From positions 1 to 14,645 of the forward strand of contig UQAR01000056.1 in assembly GCA_900539095.1 (NCBI GenBank): DNA of 14,645 bases, in the 5' to 3' direction. The DNA comes from an uncultured Ruminococcus sp. (lineage in GTDB: Bacteria; Bacillota; Clostridia; Oscillospirales; Ruminococcaceae). Both the position numbers and the translations under genes were made by a program. This document shows, piece by piece, positions 6,632 through 13,675 of this stretch (position 1 is its first letter; each line of letters starts with the position of its first letter). The notes below the pieces were generated by a model. That model saw nothing but the letters and a program-made list of their open reading frames with translations. It had not been told where the DNA came from and searched no databases.

Positions 6632-8107
6632 TTAATAATCACGGCTTTTTTGTTCATATATCTGTTCGGGGGCGATAAAGCTTAGTGACTTTAGTTCTTC
6701 TGTGACTTTGTACGTTTCGGCTTTTGTCACGTCTAAAGAGAAGTCGATAAAGTCGATATCATCGTTGTTATATATATCGTCTGAATCGTAAGTCCTTATT
6801 ATTATGCTCACTATATTTACTTGATTCTGTGTGCTTTTAAAGTGGTGCATATAGTCGCTGATACTCTTTTTGCGGCTGTCAAAGGCTTTGTTGTAGATAT
6901 CTATTATCTGCATTGTTTCGTCTTTTGTAAGGGTATTTTTGCTCTGTGGATTTTTATGACTGGAAACATAGGAAACTGTTAAGTCATCGCTTATTGTGTT
7001 CAAAGCCCACACATGATTATAGTCGGTGAGCTTTGATTCATTTATCTTGCCTGTGAATCCGTTGCAGAAGTAGGCGAGAATGTTCACGCCGAATATGACT
7101 ACCATATACACTGCGAAAATGCCTATCCATTTCACAAAGCGGATTATCGTTAGCTTTCTGTTTGAGGAGAGTATCCTTACAAGGAGATAGCCCAAGAGAA
7201 GTGCAGGGAGAAGTATGGTATTGCTTGTGTCGGAGAGGACGTATGTGGTGACGGTTATGACAGCGAGGATAAGGATAATTTCACGGTACGCACTGAATAC
7301 GAACGGCTTGCCTGTGTCTTTGCCGTCACGCTTTTTATAGAGAAAGTACAAAAGTGTGATAAAAATTGCGGAGATCAGTACGCTGCCTATAAGGAGCAGA
7401 AGAAGTTTTGTGGAATAGCCAAGGTCCATAAGCTTTGCAGGAAGAACGCTCCACGCCGGCCAATAGAGTGTGAGATTTTCAAAATCGTATGGATATTGGA
7501 CTGTAAATGGGCTTATGGTGGAATAGTATATGCACCCCGGGAGAGCTGCCTCGCAGGCTGCTATTATCACCGCTGTGTATATCATTTCTGCCAGTCTGCC
7601 GCAGCATATCATGGACAACAGCACTGCAAGTATTACGAAAAGGCTTGTTGCAAGCTGTGTGAGCATTAGCACGGCTGAGTATCTTGCGACTATTTTCAGG
7701 GCGATATCCGTTGTGAGAAGTACGGCGATAAACTGAATGATGTTCCAGCACAAGATAGGCAGGATATGTATTTTCAGCAGGGTGAGGAGCTTTGAGAAAA
7801 AGCGTTCCTTTGCACCTGCGGGCAGTGAGTAGGCAAGGTCTGCGTGACTTTTGCTGTAGCTCTCATGGAAAAGAGCGAACACAGTGAAAACTCCGCACAG
7901 TGCGACAGCGGCAACGCCAATGTATGCAATGTCATAGCCCTCATAATAGTTTGTTGAACTTTCGCTGTAGTAGGTGATAAACTTTCGCATTGACATCTGC
8001 ATTATAAAGTTCATGAACAGCACTAGGTTCGTGATGATGAAAAGCAGTTTGTTTACTCTGAAGTCACGGCGTGAGGTCTTTATTATTCTATTCTTCGCTG
8101 ACAGCAT
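6632..8107 (-). CDS. ABC transporter permease, polytopic membrane protein
   Basis: The 491-residue protein has about nine hydrophobic segments (roughly 19-37, 61-81, 107-131, 145-168, 172-189, 233-256, 276-291, 297-312 and 326-347). A polar C-terminal domain of about 140 residues (350-491) follows, probably outside the membrane. It is the third gene after a GntR/YtrA regulator and an ABC ATPase, the layout of YtrA-type ABC operons linked in other Firmicutes to cell-envelope stress or export. ATG 8107 is preferred over the more distal 8146 because a GGAGG (complement of 8117-8121) lies 9 bases upstream. That start overlaps the ATPase gene by 20 bases, implying coupled translation. The transported substrate cannot be read from sequence. 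The terminal domain resembles nothing I can name with confidence. Confidence 0.82.
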   Translation of the reverse strand: MLSAKNRIIKTSRRDFRVNKLLFIITNLVLFMNFIMQMSMRKFITYYSESSTNYYEGYDIAYIGVAAVALCGVFTVFALFHESYSKSHADLAYSLPAGAKERFFSKLLTLLKIHILPILCWNIIQFIAVLLTTDIALKIVARYSAVLMLTQLATSLFVILAVLLSMICCGRLAEMIYTAVIIAACEAALPGCIYYSTISPFTVQYPYDFENLTLYWPAWSVLPAKLMDLGYSTKLLLLLIGSVLISAIFITLLYFLYKKRDGKDTGKPFVFSAYREIILILAVITVTTYVLSDTSNTILLPALLLGYLLVRILSSNRKLTIIRFVKWIGIFAVYMVVIFGVNILAYFCNGFTGKINESKLTDYNHVWALNTISDDLTVSYVSSHKNPQSKNTLTKDETMQIIDIYNKAFDSRKKSISDYMHHFKSTQNQVNIVSIIIRTYDSDDIYNNDDIDFIDFSLDVTKAETYKVTEELKSLSFIAPEQIYEQKSRDY

Positions 8108-9002
8108 ATCCACGCACCTCCATTTCGTATATGAAAATCTCTTCAAGGGTCAGAGGGACAAGCTCCAAAACGGCAGGGGAGAGAGCGGAAAGCTTTGCGG
8201 TGATATCCGCTTTTTCGCCCTTTGCCACCACGGTGGAAACTCTTCCGAGGTTTCTGAAACTGAGCACTTCGACGCCTGCGTTTTCTATGGCGGAGCGGTC
8301 AAGCTCGCCCTCAGGCAAGGCTATCTGCACCTTTTCAAAGCCCTCTCTTACATCATCGATATCCTTGGCGAAAATGACTTCGCCTTTGTGCAGGAGCATT
8401 GCTTTGTCGCAAAGCTCGCCTATCTCGGTGATGTTGTGTGAGGACACCACAAGGGTCGCACCACGGTCGAAAATATCGTCAACTATCATTGTACGGATAA
8501 GCTTTCGCATGGCAGGGTCAAGGCCGTCAAAAGCCTCGTCAAGGAGGATATATTTTGTTCGGCAGGCAAGTGCAGCCGCAACGATAGCCTGCCTTTTCAT
8601 GCCCTTTGAAAACTGGGACAGCGGTTTCTTCCGTGGCAGGTCAAGCTTTGAGATAAGGTCATCGAACACCTTGTCGTCAAAGGTCGGGTAGCTGCTTTGG
8701 TAAAAGCTTTTCATGTCATTCACTGTCAGTCTTGAAAACTGCACCGTTTCGTCGCTCACAAAGAAGATGTTCTCTTTAGCCTGCGGCCGGTCATAGACCT
8801 CTGTTTTGTCAATGGTGACGCTGCCGCTGTCGGGGCGGTAGATCCCGCTTATAACACGCAGCAGGGTGGATTTGCCTGCACCGTTCGAACCTACAAAGCC
8901 GTATATGCAGCCCTCGGGGATATCCAGGGTGACGGCTTTCAGTGCCTCGTGATCTTCATCTGCGTTTTTGAATGTAAGTGACAGGTTTTTTATTTCTATC
9001 AT
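8088..9002 (-). CDS. ABC transporter ATP-binding protein, YtrB/BcrA-like
   Basis: The 304-residue protein is a complete ABC ATPase: Walker A GSNGAGKS (38-45), a variant signature FSKGMKRQ (131-138), Walker B YILLDE (151-156) with D-loop GLD (160-162), and H-loop histidine H189. Around 80-85 the sequence is FFVSDE, so the usual Q-loop glutamine is absent or shifted; I believe this occurs in the branch serving small GntR-controlled exporters. After about residue 215 comes a C-terminal accessory domain of some 85 residues. It should energise the neighbouring permease on the cytoplasmic face of the membrane. Its ATG overlaps the regulator's stop codon by four bases (ATGA, 8999-9002), so it is translationally coupled to the regulator. 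BcrA-like names in this family are often applied without proof of antibiotic export. Confidence 0.92.
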   Translation of the reverse strand: MIEIKNLSLTFKNADEDHEALKAVTLDIPEGCIYGFVGSNGAGKSTLLRVISGIYRPDSGSVTIDKTEVYDRPQAKENIFFVSDETVQFSRLTVNDMKSFYQSSYPTFDDKVFDDLISKLDLPRKKPLSQFSKGMKRQAIVAAALACRTKYILLDEAFDGLDPAMRKLIRTMIVDDIFDRGATLVVSSHNITEIGELCDKAMLLHKGEVIFAKDIDDVREGFEKVQIALPEGELDRSAIENAGVEVLSFRNLGRVSTVVAKGEKADITAKLSALSPAVLELVPLTLEEIFIYEMEVRGYAVSEE

Positions 9003-9376
9003 TCTTTGTCACTCCTTTCTTTCTGTTTCTCCGCCAGTTCTTCAAGGACGGAGGTAAGCGATCCAAGGCTTATGCCTGCCTGCATTGCGGCGGCGGCATG
9101 GAGCTTAAATTCTTCCAGCAATTTTTTCTCTATAGAGCCTTTCTGCTTTGCCACAAAGCAGCCTTTTCCTGCCACGGAATAGATTATCTCGTCATGCTCA
9201 AGTCTGCTGTAGGCTTTGGCGACTGTGTTTGGATTCAGACCCAGTTCCTTTGCTAACATTCTTGAGCTTGGCAGCTTATCGTTTTCTTTCAGCACGCCTT
9301 TTGATATAAGGCTTGAAAACTGGCTGCATATCTGTTCGTAGATAGGTGCTCTTCCTGTAAGATCAAGCGTTATCAC
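8999..9376 (-). CDS. GntR-family transcriptional regulator, YtrA subfamily
   Basis: The 125-residue protein has an N-terminal winged helix-turn-helix (about 10-76) with typical GntR residues, including the KLPSSRMLAKELGLNPNTV stretch (39-57). A short, mostly helical tail (about 82-125) serves dimerisation in the YtrA subfamily, in place of a large ligand domain. Start is GTG at 9376, supported by AAAGGAGGT (complement of 9385-9393) 8 bases upstream. It heads the ABC operon and overlaps the ATPase gene by four bases. YtrA-type proteins usually repress their own operon and are relieved by envelope-active compounds. The TGTACTA/TAGTACA inverted repeat at the predicted start of transcription is the natural operator candidate. 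The inducing signal is unknown. Confidence 0.92.
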   Translation of the reverse strand: MITLDLTGRAPIYEQICSQFSSLISKGVLKENDKLPSSRMLAKELGLNPNTVAKAYSRLEHDEIIYSVAGKGCFVAKQKGSIEKKLLEEFKLHAAAAMQAGISLGSLTSVLEELAEKQKERSDKE

Positions 9377-9450
9377 CTTGAATACCTCCTTTCGTAGGGC
9401 GTATCTCTCTATGCCCCTGTTGTCTTATTGTTTCGTTTCATTTGTTCTGC

Positions 9451-9480
9451 TGTACTAACTGTATTATCTGTTGTAGTACA
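9451..9480. promoter_or_regulatory. Candidate operator of the YtrA-type regulator
   Basis: TGTACTA (9451-9457) and TAGTACA (9474-9480) form a perfect 7-bp inverted repeat with a 16-base spacer. On the minus strand it begins about five bases downstream of the -10 box, covering the predicted transcription start near 9479. That position is suited to repression. The repressor assignment is inferred from proximity. Confidence 0.62.
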
Positions 9481-9485
9481 CTTAG

Positions 9486-9514
9486 AGTATACAACTATAA
9501 GTCTGATTTGTCAA
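9486..9514 (-). promoter_or_regulatory. Consensus sigma-A promoter of the ABC operon
   Basis: On the minus strand, TTGACA (complement of 9509-9514) and TATACT (complement of 9486-9491) are separated by exactly 17 bases. The predicted start near 9479 gives a leader of about 100 bases. Such a strong promoter next to a palindrome fits a gene set kept off by a repressor. Confidence 0.8.
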
Positions 9515-9647
9515 GGAGCGTGGATATTTTTCAGCACTTATCACAATACTGCGTCGTTTTGATAGTTGGTAATGTACAAAAGTTCAGGCTTGGGGGAGGG
9601 AAATATTATTAAAATGTAAAAAATGTGTTTAAAGGGCTTTGGGGCTA

Positions 9648-9676
9648 TTGACAGGGAAGAAAAATAGTGTTATACT
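9648..9676 (+). promoter_or_regulatory. Consensus sigma-A promoter of the HMGL-like gene
   Basis: TTGACA (9648-9653) and TATACT (9671-9676) are separated by 17 bases. Transcription should start near 9683, giving a leader of about 87 bases. The rest of the 9377-9769 divergent gap shows no gene. Confidence 0.8.
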
Positions 9677-9726
9677 TTAATACATAAAAGCTTAAAAGCA
9701 TAAAACCTTTAAAGCAATGAATTTAT

Positions 9727-9751
9727 ACAGACATGGTAAGGGTCTGTTTTT
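9727..9751 (+). promoter_or_regulatory. Short leader hairpin with T-run, possible attenuator
   Basis: ACAGAC (9727-9732) pairs with GTCTGT (9742-9747) around a 9-base loop, followed by T residues to 9751. It lies immediately before the ribosome site AAAGGAAG (9754-9761). A six-pair stem is short for efficient termination, so an attenuator is only a possibility. Confidence 0.3.
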
Positions 9752-9769
9752 GGAAAGGAAGTAATCACA

Positions 9770-10768
9770 ATGGCAAATCAGGAAAAGGCAATAAGTCAGA
9801 AGGGCGACCTTATGTCATACCGTCCTGATATAAAGCTTCTGGACGCAACTATCCGTGACGGAGGACTTGTAAATAATTTTGGATTTTCAGACGAGTTTGT
9901 AAAAGAACTCTATAAAACTAACATAAAATCAGGCGTTGAATACATGGAGTTCGGCTACAAGGCGTCAAAGGAGCTTTTTGATGTTAAGAAGTTCGGCAAG
10001 TGGAAGTTCTGCGACGAGGAAGATATTAGGGCTATCGTGGGCGAGAATGACAGTCCGCTGAAACTTTCTGTTATGGCTGACGTTGGCAGATGTGATTTCA
10101 AGAAAGATATCCTGCCAAAGAGCGAGAGCGTTATCGACATGATAAGAATTGCGACATACACTCATCAGATGCCGGGTGCACTGGAGATGATAAACTACTG
10201 CCACGACATGGGCTATGAAACGACTATCAACATCATGGCTGTTTCTGCGAGCCGTGAGGACGATATCGCACAGGCTCTTGACCTTGTGGCAAAAAGCCCT
10301 GTTGATGTTATCTATCTTGTTGACAGCTACGGTTCACTTTTCCCTGAACAGGTGAGAAGACTCACGGCTCAGTATTGTGAAGTGGCTGAGGCAAGCGGCA
10401 AGAAGGTAGGCGTTCATATGCACAACAACCAGCAGCTTGCTTTTGCAAACACTATCGAGAGCATTTCTCACGGTGCAAGCTTTGCGGACGCTACAATGAG
10501 CGGCATGGGAAGAGGTGCAGGAAACTGCTTTATGGAGCAGATGCTCAGTTTCCTGAGAAACCCTAACTACAAGCTTACTCCGACACTGAAGTTCGTTGAG
10601 AAGTACATTGCTGAGGAGAGGGCAAATGGTTCACAGTGGGGATATGACGTGCCTTATATGCTCACAGGTGCACTTAACCGTCACCCTCGTGCGGCTATCG
10701 CTTTCCTGAAAGACAACAGAACAGATTACAACGATCTGTATATGGATCTTCTTAACGAATTGTCATAA
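9770..10768 (+). CDS. DRE-TIM metallolyase, HMGL-like aldolase of unknown substrate
   Basis: The 332-residue protein has the DRE-TIM metallolyase signature DATIRDGG (25-32), the metal-binding HMHNN (216-220), DSYGS (185-189) and a glycine-rich GMGRGAGN (245-252). The fold is a TIM barrel that binds a divalent metal. Relatives include hydroxymethylglutaryl-CoA lyase, 4-hydroxy-2-oxovalerate aldolase and the isopropylmalate and homocitrate synthases, which make or break carbon-carbon bonds next to a carboxylate. It lacks the regulatory C-terminal domain of isopropylmalate synthase, so a lyase or aldolase is likelier than a LeuA-type synthase. The start is ATG 9770, after AAAGGAAG. An in-frame ATG at 9812 would remove 14 residues and begin just before the conserved core. 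It has its own promoter and terminator and no pathway neighbours, so substrate and role are unknown. Confidence 0.85.
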   Translation: MANQEKAISQKGDLMSYRPDIKLLDATIRDGGLVNNFGFSDEFVKELYKTNIKSGVEYMEFGYKASKELFDVKKFGKWKFCDEEDIRAIVGENDSPLKLSVMADVGRCDFKKDILPKSESVIDMIRIATYTHQMPGALEMINYCHDMGYETTINIMAVSASREDDIAQALDLVAKSPVDVIYLVDSYGSLFPEQVRRLTAQYCEVAEASGKKVGVHMHNNQQLAFANTIESISHGASFADATMSGMGRGAGNCFMEQMLSFLRNPNYKLTPTLKFVEKYIAEERANGSQWGYDVPYMLTGALNRHPRAAIAFLKDNRTDYNDLYMDLLNELS

Positions 10769-10796
10769 AGATAGTCATAAATCATTTTTTCATATG

Positions 10797-10830
10797 ACGG
10801 CGTTTCCGCTTTGCTGCGGGACGCCGTTTT
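10797..10830 (+). terminator. Intrinsic terminator after the HMGL-like gene
   Basis: ACGGCGT (10797-10803) pairs with ACGCCGT (10821-10827), and CCGC (10806-10809) with GCGG (10816-10819), across a small internal bulge. TTTT follows (10827-10830). The T-run is short but the stem is GC-rich. Confidence 0.8.
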
Positions 10831-10835
10831 CTGCG

Positions 10836-10864
10836 TTGCAAAGTTTTTTATACTATGATATAAT
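10836..10864 (+). promoter_or_regulatory. Sigma-A type promoter of the ECF sigma operon
   Basis: TTGCAA (10836-10841) lies 17 bases from a perfect TATAAT (10859-10864). The -35 box matches four of six consensus bases. It could provide basal expression of the sigma operon, with a leader of about 107 bases. Confidence 0.55.
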
Positions 10865-10879
10865 TATTTTAAGTTTTCA

Positions 10880-10905
10880 TAAAACCTTTTGGCGAAAAAC
10901 TCGTC
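10880..10905 (+). promoter_or_regulatory. Candidate ECF-type autoregulatory promoter
   Basis: TAAAAC (10880-10885), 16 bases, then CGTC (10902-10905) matches the TGAAAC-N16-CGTC style of ECF promoters (as for Bacillus SigM and SigW) with one mismatch in the -35 element. It lies about 70 bases before the ECF sigma gene, as expected for self-activation. The motif is short, so chance is possible. Confidence 0.42.
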
Positions 10906-10977
10906 ATTATAGGTGAAAGGACTTTCGAGAAAGTTAGGCAAGCCGCTGGGCGTGTCTAGATACAAGGGGGCGGAAAA

Positions 10978-11538
10978 ATGGAGGACAGCAGGATAGTTGA
11001 GCTTTATGAAAGCAGAGATCAGCAGGCTATCGCACAATCGGATATAAAATACGGCGGATACTGTTATTCTGTGGGCTACAATATTCTTGGGGTCAAGGAG
11101 GATACTGAGGAATGCGTCAATGAAACATGGCTCAGGGCGTGGAACTCGATACCGCCGCAGAAACCTAAAATGCTGTCGGCATTTTTCGGGCGGATAACAA
11201 GAAATATCGCATTTGACAGATACCGTGCGTCAAAGACTGCAAAGCGTGGAAAAGGCGAGATAGCAGCAGTTTTGGAGGAGCTTGACGAGTGCATACCTGA
11301 CACAGAGAACACAGAGAGCCTTTGGGACGGCAGACATCTTGAGGTGCTTATAAACGAATTTCTTGGTGAGTTGCAGGAGAGGGACAGAAATATATTTCTC
11401 CAGCGATACTGGTTCGCAGTGCCCTTAAAAGAGATATCAAAAAAGTATGCTATGAACCTGAACACAGTCAAGGCGAGCCTTTACAGAAACAGAAATAAGT
11501 TAAAGGCTTTGCTTGAAAAGGAGGGAGTTCTTTTATGA
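10978..11538 (+). CDS. ECF-type RNA polymerase sigma factor
   Basis: The 186-residue protein has only sigma regions 2 and 4, the layout of extracytoplasmic-function factors. Region 2 spans about 20-85, with core-binding DTEECVNETWLRAWNSI (42-58) and the promoter-contacting FFGRITRNIAFDRYRA (69-84). Region 4 (about 122-178) ends in a helix-turn-helix with KEISKKYAMNLNTVKASLY (151-169). It redirects RNA polymerase to target promoters when released from its partner. ATG 10978 follows AAGGGGG (10964-10970) at 7 bases. The stop codon overlaps the next start by four bases (ATGA), tying synthesis to the membrane-anchored partner. A candidate self-promoter lies upstream. The signal sensed and the regulon beyond this operon cannot be told from the window. 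Confidence 0.93.
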   Translation: MEDSRIVELYESRDQQAIAQSDIKYGGYCYSVGYNILGVKEDTEECVNETWLRAWNSIPPQKPKMLSAFFGRITRNIAFDRYRASKTAKRGKGEIAAVLEELDECIPDTENTESLWDGRHLEVLINEFLGELQERDRNIFLQRYWFAVPLKEISKKYAMNLNTVKASLYRNRNKLKALLEKEGVLL

Positions 11539-12626
11539 AAACAACAGGAGGGGATATTTTCAAGGCTTTAGAAAATGTTGACGAGCATTACATCGAGGAA
11601 TGCAGACAGAGCGGCAGCGGCATAAAGATAAAAACCATATGGAAAAAGTGGTCGGCTGTGGCGGCTTGCGGCGTTATCGCTGCGGCGACGGGTGTTATGA
11701 TGTTTGCAGGCAGGTCGGACAGAGATATAAAAGTAAGTTCGGCATCGGGAAATGAGCAGGCACAGGGCTATGCCGATGATGATGGAACTGATCTTGCAAC
11801 AACGGAGATCGGTTTGGTGACGCCGTGGGAGTATCTGTCTATGGGTACAAAGTATGATTTTGTGGAATATAACGGCGTGAAGTACAGCTCAATGGGCGTT
11901 ATAGATGAAAGCTATCTTGATGAAAAGCTTACTGCCCAGACCCTTGAAACAACAAATTATGAAACAAACAAAAAGGAAACAACAAAGGCGGATATTTATT
12001 CTATAAAGGGCTTGTCGGAAGATGTTTTTCTGGCAGTAAAATTTAAGGACGGCACTTTGGCGTGGTATGGGGTGTTCAAAGATACGCCGTCTGATTTTGA
12101 CACTATAGTGAAGAATATGAACCTTTGCAAGACCGCAAAGATCAGGACAGTATATAATGATATTGGACTGGGCAAGCTGAGAACATATTCTGATGTTGAC
12201 ATTGCAGGACTTCTTGACCTGCTCAAGGACGAAAACGGCGTTTTCACTGCCGAGCCTGTTGATGACGGATCGGAAACCTCTGAGGGGGAAACACCAATTG
12301 ATTTTTCCACCACTGAAGATGATGAGTGGTATGTTTCAAACGCCATAACAGCGTATTTCAATATTGATATGCTTGGCATGGAAGGTCAGATATACTTCAC
12401 CCACGGCGGCATGATGTACTTTGAGGGAAATCTAGGATATACAGAAAAATACAATATCGGCAGTGAAAAGGTCACAGAGATAGAAAAGTGGCTCAATGAG
12501 AACTGCGAATACACTGACGTAAAGAAAAACGCTGAGGTCGCTGACGATGTTGACCCTAGTGAAAAAGCGGTGACTTCTGTCGCCAAGGACGATCCTGATA
12601 TGGCCGACGAAATGTACTCTGAGTAA
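11535..12626 (+). CDS. Membrane-anchored probable anti-sigma factor with large outer domain
   Basis: The 363-residue protein has a cytoplasmic N-terminus (1-38, starting KTTGGDIFKALENVDEHYI), one membrane segment (about 39-58) and about 300 polar residues expected outside the cell. The outer part is rich in Asp, Glu and Thr and ends in an acidic tail (about 337-363). The topology and the four-base overlap with the ECF sigma gene indicate an anti-sigma factor that holds the sigma factor at the membrane until a signal arrives. The short cytoplasmic part shows no zinc-binding HxxxCxxC motif, so it is not a classical ZAS-domain protein. No recognisable sensor domain is visible. GGAGGG about 10 bases before the ATG supports the start. 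An alternative is a secreted or anchored lipoprotein-like effector, but no lipobox was seen. Confidence 0.75.
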   Translation: MKTTGGDIFKALENVDEHYIEECRQSGSGIKIKTIWKKWSAVAACGVIAAATGVMMFAGRSDRDIKVSSASGNEQAQGYADDDGTDLATTEIGLVTPWEYLSMGTKYDFVEYNGVKYSSMGVIDESYLDEKLTAQTLETTNYETNKKETTKADIYSIKGLSEDVFLAVKFKDGTLAWYGVFKDTPSDFDTIVKNMNLCKTAKIRTVYNDIGLGKLRTYSDVDIAGLLDLLKDENGVFTAEPVDDGSETSEGETPIDFSTTEDDEWYVSNAITAYFNIDMLGMEGQIYFTHGGMMYFEGNLGYTEKYNIGSEKVTEIEKWLNENCEYTDVKKNAEVADDVDPSEKAVTSVAKDDPDMADEMYSE

Positions 12627-12683
12627 AGTGATGAAGCGGTCAAATGTGTAGTGGAGAACTGAGTTTTTTCGATAAAAAGATAA

Positions 12684-12725
12684 AAGCCTGCCGTATCGGA
12701 TTTGATACGGCAGGCTTGATTTTAT
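12684..12725. terminator. Strong bidirectional terminator, 14-bp perfect stem
   Basis: AAGCCTGCCGTATC (12684-12697) pairs perfectly with GATACGGCAGGCTT (12704-12717) around GGATTT. The plus strand continues GATTTTATTT and the minus strand TTTATCTTTTTATC. It can end both the sigma operon and the convergent membrane-protein gene, whose stop codon is only a few bases away. Confidence 0.92.
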
Positions 12726-13270
12726 TTGTGTTTATAGACCAAACGCTCTTTAACGTCTATTTGTTTGTAGGATATTTTAAAGCCTATCCATGTGGAGAAG
12801 GGATAGAGAAGAGGGAATATGGCGGTCATGATGAAAACAAATGGGGACATATCTTTTACGTCGGCGGAATGGGCAGCCCAGTCTATGAATGGATAAAAGC
12901 AGGCGTCGAGAAGTTTATATGCAGGCATGAAGTTGAACGAGCCGCTGAATTTTGATATCATAAGAATTATCATTGTGATATAACACGGTATGCTTGCAAA
13001 AAGTCCCAAGGTAAAGCCATAGTTCGGACAGTCCTTTTCCCCATGGAAGGTGACTTTATTTCGTGCCTCTTCACCTTGTTTCAGACCAAAGTCAGCCATA
13101 AGGCAGACAACGGTCAAAAGTCCGGTCAGACCGAAGATCATATTTGCGAACGCACCGAATGGTTTTGCCACGGCGATAAAGAACAGAAATACAAAAAGTC
13201 CGAAAAATTCTGTTTCCACCCATTTGAGCAGTGCTGTAAGGATAGCTTTTTGTTTATTATATTTTTCCAT
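12722..13270 (-). CDS. Four-helix membrane protein of unknown function
   Basis: The 182-residue protein has four hydrophobic segments (about 21-38, 42-62, 86-106 and 145-164), a basic amphipathic N-terminus (MEKYNKQKAILTALLKW) and a lysine-rich end (KERLVYKHK), so both ends are probably cytoplasmic. ATG 13270 is chosen because AGGAG (complement of 13278-13282) lies 7 bases upstream; an in-frame start at 13336 would precede the promoter's -10 box. A promoter lies directly upstream and the convergent terminator at 12684-12717 ends the transcript. I recognise no family. An integral membrane protein of unknown role is all that can be said; its convergence with the anti-sigma gene need not mean a link. 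Confidence 0.75.
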   Translation of the reverse strand: MEKYNKQKAILTALLKWVETEFFGLFVFLFFIAVAKPFGAFANMIFGLTGLLTVVCLMADFGLKQGEEARNKVTFHGEKDCPNYGFTLGLFASIPCYITMIILMISKFSGSFNFMPAYKLLDACFYPFIDWAAHSADVKDMSPFVFIMTAIFPLLYPFSTWIGFKISYKQIDVKERLVYKHK

Positions 13271-13303
13271 TTTAATGCTCCTGTAGTAAATAAGTATAAA
13301 ATA

Positions 13304-13332
13304 ATTATACCACGTTATCAGGCGATTTTCAA
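13304..13332 (-). promoter_or_regulatory. Promoter of the four-helix membrane protein gene
   Basis: On the minus strand, TTGAAA (complement of 13327-13332) and a perfect TATAAT (complement of 13304-13309) are separated by 17 bases. Transcription should begin near 13297, about 27 bases before the chosen ATG. Confidence 0.72.
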
Positions 13333-13352
13333 CCATTATGCAGATTTTTCAT

Positions 13353-13381
13353 TTGATAATCACAAAAATAATGGATATGCT
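13353..13381 (+). promoter_or_regulatory. Candidate promoter of the 64-residue protein gene
   Basis: TTGATA (13353-13358), 17 bases, then TATGCT (13376-13381). The -10 box is imperfect. It is divergent from, and about 20 bases away from, the promoter of the membrane protein. Confidence 0.45.
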
Positions 13382-13408
13382 AAGAGCATAAAAAGGAGCG
13401 TGATAGCC

Positions 13409-13603
13409 ATGAAAAAGCAGGACAAGAGCCGGTTTCCGCAGGCGACAGACGGCACGAAGGTATACAAGCCGCATGATGTTATCTCGGCAGGTCAAGAATA
13501 TGTTGTGACGGACAATTACACCGCCTCGAACGGCAGGGTATACAATCGTCAGGAGCAGAATGCAGGCTGGGCGAGAAAATGGGTAGATGAGAACGAAAAG
13601 TAG
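13409..13603 (+). CDS. Small basic protein, 64 residues, unknown function
   Basis: The reading frame is open from 13043, but the upstream part runs antisense through the membrane-protein gene and its promoter. The real start is probably ATG 13409, after AAAGGAG (13392-13398). The product is hydrophilic and rich in Lys, Gln, Asn and Tyr. It has no membrane segment or signal peptide and ends in an aromatic, charged stretch (GWARKWVDENEK, 53-64). A short beta-rich segment (about 17-46) may form a small SH3-like or beta-sheet fold, which is speculation. A promoter lies just upstream and the next gene has its own promoter, so it looks monocistronic. I know of no family for it. Confidence 0.55.
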   Translation: MKKQDKSRFPQATDGTKVYKPHDVISAGQEYVVTDNYTASNGRVYNRQEQNAGWARKWVDENEK

Positions 13604-13606
13604 CCG

Positions 13607-13635
13607 TTGAAAAACCCTCGCAGGTGTGATATAAT
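13607..13635 (+). promoter_or_regulatory. Extended -10 promoter of the SDR gene
   Basis: TTGAAA (13607-13612) and a perfect TATAAT (13630-13635) are separated by 17 bases, with an extended -10 TG at 13627-13628. The start should be near 13642, about 34 bases before the ATG. Confidence 0.78.
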
Positions 13636-13675
13636 TACAACAGGTAACATATCACGATCTGCGGGGGGTATTTTT

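Noticed and set aside
8071..8691. 206-codon open frame on the plus strand across the ABC ATPase gene
   Set aside because: It is a Ser/Arg-rich shadow of the ATPase gene, whose Walker, signature and H-loop motifs prove the minus strand is coding.
10921..10935. ACTTTC/GAAAGT hairpin in the leader of the ECF sigma gene
   Set aside because: A short AT-rich stem with a minimal loop, no T-run, and not adjacent to the ribosome site; likely chance. The leader also did not match any riboswitch consensus I could recall.
13043..13408. Upstream part of the open frame leading into the 64-residue protein
   Set aside because: It runs antisense through the membrane-protein gene and across its promoter; the ribosome site supports ATG 13409 only.
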